A stretch of 7,848 bases of DNA, taken from the NCBI GenBank assembly GCA_945492685.1, contig CALYUZ010000029.1:1-7848 (forward strand), given 5' to 3'. Numbering within the stretch: position 1 is the first letter of the stretch; each line of letters starts with the position of its first letter. Origin of the DNA: an uncultured Methanomassiliicoccaceae archaeon. GTDB taxonomy: Archaea; Thermoplasmatota; Thermoplasmata; Methanomassiliicoccales; Methanomethylophilaceae. Under the pieces are notes generated by a model. It worked only from the letters and a program-made list of their open reading frames with translations, searched no databases and was not told the origin of the DNA. Position numbers and translations under genes: made by a program. This document shows, one piece after another, positions 5,448 through 7,848 of the stretch.

Positions 5448-7543
5448 GGATATCGCTGATCGACATCGCCTCATACGGGAGGATCAGGGACCGTAGGGTC
5501 GCCATCTCCCCCGGCCTCACCGTCATCCACGGACCGAACGAGAGCGGCAAGACCACCGTCATGGAGTTCATCAGGAACACCCTGGTCCCCACCAACAAGA
5601 GGGACGTCTACCCGGAGAGGGCCAGGACGGATACGGGTTCGATCACCTACGAGGAGGATGGGGAAGAGGGCACCATCACCCTTGTCCAGAAGGCGAGGGG
5701 AGGGGACGTCCCCGATTGCATATCGAGGTTGGAGCCGGATCTGTTCAGGTCCGTCTTCGCCATGGGCCAGAGGGACCTCGATGATGACAGGGTCGTGACA
5801 TCGGGGGACATCTCATCGAGGTTTCTATCCGTTCCCGGAGGGGATTCGATGCCTTCGGCCATGGATTCGATATCGGGCAGGGTGGATTCCAAGGTCGGGA
5901 AGACATCGAGATCCCCGTCCGAACTGAACGATCTTGATGGCAGACTGGCATCCCTGGATTCCGACATCGCAGGTCTGAGGGCCTCCGCGGAATCGTATGG
6001 TGTCCTGGCCCGGCGCAGGGATTCGTTGAAGACGGAGCTTGAGGAGGCCGGACGTGACGCTGAGGCATCCAGAAGGGACTCCGAGATCATATCCCTGTAC
6101 GAATCGCAGAGGGAGAATTACCGGAGGTTGTCATCCGCCAGAGCCGAACTGAACGGCCTCGGAGACTTCCGCCGCGTTTCCAAAGCGGATTCCGACAAGG
6201 CCGTATCGTTGGAGGCCGATCTGAGGAATGCCCGGTCCAATCTTGATTCCGACAAGGCGGAAATCGGGAGACTGAAGGAGGCCATGGGCGGTATCGATCC
6301 CGATGCCGTGTCGGGGATCCGTGGAAGGATGTCCGAGGTCATCGACGGACGCGGAAGATACAGGTCGGAATCCTCCAAACCCAGGGAGGAATCAGTCCCC
6401 CGGAAGAGCGGAGGTCCCAAGGCCGCATTGTTGGCCGGTGTCCTCATGATCGTCCTGGGTATCGTGGCCGCGACGGTCACACCATATGCCCTGGCGCTAT
6501 CGGCGGTGGGTGCGGTCGTCGCTGTGGTCGGAGTGAGAAGGCAACCCGTTGCATCCCCGTCGGTCCCTGCCGTTGACGTGGCCTTCATCGAGTCGTATGA
6601 ACGCAACGTGAGGGAGATATGCACGAAACTGGGGATCCACACTGCAGGTATCGAACAGGCCGTGGATTCCATCATCTCCGTGGCGGATTCCTACGACCGT
6701 CTGAGGGACCGTGCCCCGGTTTCATCGAGGATCAGGGACGAGTATCTGGATAGGAGGTCCGTTCTGGACTCTTTCTACTCCGGTTATTCGGGGAAGGATG
6801 GTTTCGAGGAGTGCATCAGGAAGACAGCGAGGGAGGCGGAGCTGAGGACTGCCATCAATCACCTCAGGGATGCCATAAGGAGCTCCGGCCTGGACCCCGA
6901 ACAGTCCAAATGCCCCGTCGAGGCCAGGGCGGAGGCCGGTCCGGACATCACCCGTATCTCGTCCGACATCGGATCGCTGGAGGCCGAGATGCGCCATGTG
7001 CTCGATACCAGGGAACTCGACTCGCTGATTGATTCCAGGGAATCCCTCGAGGAGGAGAGGAGGAAAGTGCTTATGGAAGGTGCAGTGGCGGTCCTGGCGA
7101 TGTCCATCGCATCCGAGGCCTGCGACGATGCGTACAGCAACATCCAACCCGGTGTCGCCGCCACCGCCGACAGGTTCCTATCCATGATGACCTCCGGGAG
7201 GTACAGGATCGACATGGATCCCAGAAGGAAGGATGTCCTGGCAGTGTCGGACGGGGATGAGGTCAAGGGCCCGAAGAGGTGGAGCACCGGCCTCAGGGCA
7301 CAGGTCCTGCTCTCCATGAAACTGGCCGTGGCGAAGGAGCTCGGTGACGGGAAGGTCCCCATGATACTCGATGACGTCCTGCTGCCCTTCGATCCCGACA
7401 GGATGGAGGGGGCGGTCAGGGCCCTCGCAGAGGTTTCCCGCGAGATGCAGGTGATCATGTTCACGTGTGATCCCGCCGTGGCGGACGTCGCTTCGGAACT
7501 CCAGGATGTGTCCGTGGTCCGTTTGGAGGCTTTAAACGCCTGA
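5444..7543 (+). CDS. Rad50/SbcC-related AAA ATPase, YhaN-like, with central membrane hairpin
   Basis: An SMC-type ATPase of 699 residues, partner of the overlapping upstream nuclease (ATGA overlap). It has Walker A GPNESGKTT (30-38), LEPDLFRSVFAMGQRDL (96-112, typical of YhaN-type proteins), a charged coiled-coil-like stretch (about 160-310), and a signature-like STGLRAQVLLSMKLA (614-628). Walker B is MILDDVLLPFD (640-650), with Asp-Asp as in YhaN relatives. Residues 326-346 and 347-364 are two strongly hydrophobic runs with Arg-Arg at 365-366, located between the coiled-coil arms; a second arm follows (about 380-550). No CxxC zinc hook exists: the six cysteines are isolated. The protein is therefore probably membrane-anchored at the distal end of the coils. 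The usual H-loop His appears replaced, the segment reading MFTCDP (672-677). It is shorter than typical YhaN proteins (about 900 residues or more). Likely role: ATP-gated control of the nuclease on DNA ends or foreign DNA; function inferred. Confidence 0.88.
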   Translation: MRISLIDIASYGRIRDRRVAISPGLTVIHGPNESGKTTVMEFIRNTLVPTNKRDVYPERARTDTGSITYEEDGEEGTITLVQKARGGDVPDCISRLEPDLFRSVFAMGQRDLDDDRVVTSGDISSRFLSVPGGDSMPSAMDSISGRVDSKVGKTSRSPSELNDLDGRLASLDSDIAGLRASAESYGVLARRRDSLKTELEEAGRDAEASRRDSEIISLYESQRENYRRLSSARAELNGLGDFRRVSKADSDKAVSLEADLRNARSNLDSDKAEIGRLKEAMGGIDPDAVSGIRGRMSEVIDGRGRYRSESSKPREESVPRKSGGPKAALLAGVLMIVLGIVAATVTPYALALSAVGAVVAVVGVRRQPVASPSVPAVDVAFIESYERNVREICTKLGIHTAGIEQAVDSIISVADSYDRLRDRAPVSSRIRDEYLDRRSVLDSFYSGYSGKDGFEECIRKTAREAELRTAINHLRDAIRSSGLDPEQSKCPVEARAEAGPDITRISSDIGSLEAEMRHVLDTRELDSLIDSRESLEEERRKVLMEGAVAVLAMSIASEACDDAYSNIQPGVAATADRFLSMMTSGRYRIDMDPRRKDVLAVSDGDEVKGPKRWSTGLRAQVLLSMKLAVAKELGDGKVPMILDDVLLPFDPDRMEGAVRALAEVSREMQVIMFTCDPAVADVASELQDVSVVRLEALNA

Positions 7544-7550
7544 ACAAACC

Positions 7551-7555
7551 TTTTT
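7551..7555 (+). terminator. T-run terminator after the nuclease-ATPase operon
   Basis: TTTTT begins eight bases after the TGA of the ATPase gene. Oligo-T tracts without a hairpin are sufficient for archaeal RNA polymerase termination. No stable stem precedes it. Confidence 0.5.
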
Positions 7556-7560
7556 CACAC

Positions 7561-7570
7561 TATATTTATA
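7561..7570 (+). promoter_or_regulatory. Strong TATA box upstream of the structured dnaG leader
   Basis: TATATTTATA, continued by AACTAT, is the best match to the archaeal TATA consensus in the window. A start site about 25-27 bases downstream, near 7592, leaves about 227 nt before the dnaG start codon. That is very long compared with the near-leaderless starts predicted for the other operons here. Confidence 0.7.
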
Positions 7571-7600
7571 AACTATGTATCTATCCAGGCATCAGAGGGA

Positions 7601-7732
7601 ATGCACTGGACATCCCCTGTTCACATTCACATCACGATCATCACTCGCCCTGATGAGTGGGCGAACACCGAAGGGACCGCGGGCAACGGAGCGCCGACCC
7701 GGTCAATGCCGGTACCCGTCGGAATTGGTTAA
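7601..7732 (+). CDS. Possible 43-residue leader peptide
   Basis: An ATG about nine bases after the predicted transcript start opens a 43-codon frame ending in TAA. It starts MHWTSPVHIHITIITRP and is rich in His, Ile, Thr and Pro with no Lys. AGAGGGA directly precedes the ATG, too close for a normal SD, but near-leaderless initiation is possible. Composition does not look like a folded protein, and codon use is unlike the neighbours. The stop codon lies in the GGTT/AACC hairpin. It may be a regulatory uORF or chance; I lean to chance. Confidence 0.2.
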   Translation: MHWTSPVHIHITIITRPDEWANTEGTAGNGAPTRSMPVPVGIG

Positions 7733-7764
7733 CAACAACCGTACCCGGAACGGCCGGGATACGA

Positions 7765-7792
7765 GGAAGCCGAGCAGGCGGTTCCAGTTTTT
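7765..7792 (+). terminator. Hairpin followed by five T, possible attenuator or RNA 3' end
   Basis: GGAA-GCC (7765-7771) pairs with GGC (7777-7779) and TTCC (7782-7785), with a two-base GG bulge and the five-base loop GAGCA. AG and TTTTT (7788-7792) follow. The arrangement is that of an intrinsic terminator, and the T-run would also work alone in archaea. It lies 27 bases before the dnaG ATG, so it either ends an independent small RNA or attenuates dnaG transcription. Confidence 0.45.
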
Positions 7793-7813
7793 CCCTCCTA
7801 CCCCAACGGAGGG
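7793..7813 (+). promoter_or_regulatory. Hairpin sequestering the dnaG Shine-Dalgarno sequence
   Basis: CCCTCC (7793-7798) is perfectly complementary to GGAGGG (7808-7813), with a nine-base loop. GGAGGG is the SD of the gene starting at 7819, five bases away. The whole SD is in the stem, so initiation should be low unless the stem opens. The stem abuts the T-run at 7788-7792, leaving no space between possible terminator and possible SD blocker. Confidence 0.6.
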
Positions 7814-7818
7814 TAACA

Positions 7819-7848
7819 ATGAATATCGATCCCAATACAACGAAGTAC
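7819..7848 (+). CDS. dnaG: Probable archaeal DnaG-type primase (first ten codons only)
   Basis: The ten codons read MNIDPNTTKY. Archaeal DnaG proteins begin with a short variable stretch followed by a conserved TTKY or VTKY, and Thermoplasmata forms start with Met-Lys/Asn-Ile-Asn/Asp-Pro-Asn, so the match is close over its whole length. The SD GGAGGG at 7808-7813, five bases upstream, supports the start. Archaeal DnaG has a Toprim domain and associates with the exosome; its primase role in vivo is debated. Nothing beyond the tenth residue is visible, so the call rests on recognition of the N-terminus. Confidence 0.6.
   Translation, partial: MNIDPNTTKY

Larger units (their letters stand above)
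7592..7818 (+). ncRNA. Hairpin-rich transcribed leader or independent small RNA upstream of dnaG
   Basis: This 227-base stretch has no convincing long gene on either strand but a series of complementary arms. TCGCCC (7645-7650) pairs with GGGCGA (7659-7664), or alternatively CACTC (7642-7646) with GAGTG (7655-7659). CCGAC (7694-7698) pairs with GTCGG (7718-7722), enclosing CCGG/CCGG (7699-7702, 7709-7712). GGTT pairs with AACC (7727-7730, 7737-7740). CCCGG pairs with CCGGG (7744-7748, 7754-7758). The last two hairpins are listed separately. GTACCCG is also repeated directly at 7712-7718 and 7741-7747. I do not recognise a known riboswitch, RNase P, SRP RNA or tRNA. The boundaries are those implied by the TATA box and the start codon. 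Confidence 0.5.

Noticed and set aside
6187..6260. Repeated GATTCCGACAAGGC within the ATPase gene (about 57 bases apart)
   Set aside because: Explained by repeated Asp-Ser-Asp-Lys-Ala in the coiled-coil region; not a mobile or regulatory repeat.
5444..7543. Classical archaeal Rad50
   Set aside because: No CxxC zinc hook, a membrane hairpin at the hook position, short length and the YhaN-type N-terminal segment argue for the YhaN branch.
7650..7680. CTGATGAG followed by CGAAGGG, resembling a hammerhead ribozyme core
   Set aside because: Stem II does not form next to the required GAA, the A after GAA is G, and no strand complementary to the bases before CTGATGA is found downstream for stem I.
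7601..7700. Resemblance of the leader peptide (ITIIT and later AGNGA) to enterobacterial thr leader peptides
   Set aside because: Short composition match only. The downstream gene looks like dnaG, not threonine synthesis, and the organism is archaeal.
7650..7720. Box C/D guide RNA suggested by TGATGA
   Set aside because: No properly spaced CTGA box D and no second C'/D' pair; a single TGATGA is weak evidence.
7641..7835. Open frame of 64 codons on the minus strand across the dnaG leader
   Set aside because: It has no recognisable protein, is Arg/Pro-rich as expected from GC-rich antisense, overlaps the dnaG start and has no promoter.
1..7848. CRISPR arrays, insertion sequences, tRNA or rRNA genes
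   Set aside because: No regularly spaced repeats, transposase motifs, terminal inverted repeats with target duplications, or tRNA-like cloverleaf signatures were seen.

Overview
The window looks like chromosomal DNA of a high-GC euryarchaeal methanogen, most probably of the order Methanomassiliicoccales (Thermoplasmata side). Four features point that way. The start of an archaeal-type DnaG primase lies at the right edge. TATA-type promoter elements sit 26-28 nt before start codons, leaving short or absent leaders. A cobyric acid synthase carries a cysteine-rich N-terminal domain. A short ubiquitin-like protein ends in Gly-Gly. The citrate synthase at the left edge, in contrast, has the long bacterial (clostridial-type) form, which fits a gut or sediment archaeon that took in bacterial genes. 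Assignment to the order is inference; no rRNA is present.

Layout: (1) 1-1055, minus: most of a citrate synthase gene, C-terminus outside the window. (2) 1056-1220: a divergent intergenic region with AT-rich promoter-like elements and small inverted repeats. (3) 1221-1412, plus: a 63-residue ThiS/MoaD-like sulfur carrier. (4) 1437-4096, minus: a two-gene operon with ATGA overlap, in which a 608-residue CobQ-type amidotransferase with a Cys-rich N-terminal domain is followed by a 278-residue CobQ-like ATPase without glutaminase domain. (5) 4097-4259: a compact divergent promoter region with two TATA boxes and several palindromes. (6) 4260-7543, plus: a two-gene operon, again with ATGA overlap, encoding an Mre11/SbcD-type (YhaO-like) nuclease and a Rad50/YhaN-like ATPase with a predicted membrane hairpin where Rad50 has its zinc hook. 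(7) 7544-7818: a T-rich terminator, a strong TATA box, then about 225 nt dense in hairpins, the last of which buries the Shine-Dalgarno of the next gene. (8) 7819-7848: the first ten codons of a probable dnaG.

How the genes work together: the cob pair would amidate corrin side chains, and methylotrophic methanogens depend heavily on corrinoid methyltransferases. The pair is odd because the glutaminase-less copy keeps the canonical CobQ ATPase motifs that the full-length copy has partly lost. The nuclease and ATPase very likely form one complex acting on DNA ends, possibly at the membrane. The region before dnaG is the best candidate for an undescribed element: either a structured cis-regulatory leader or an independent small RNA.
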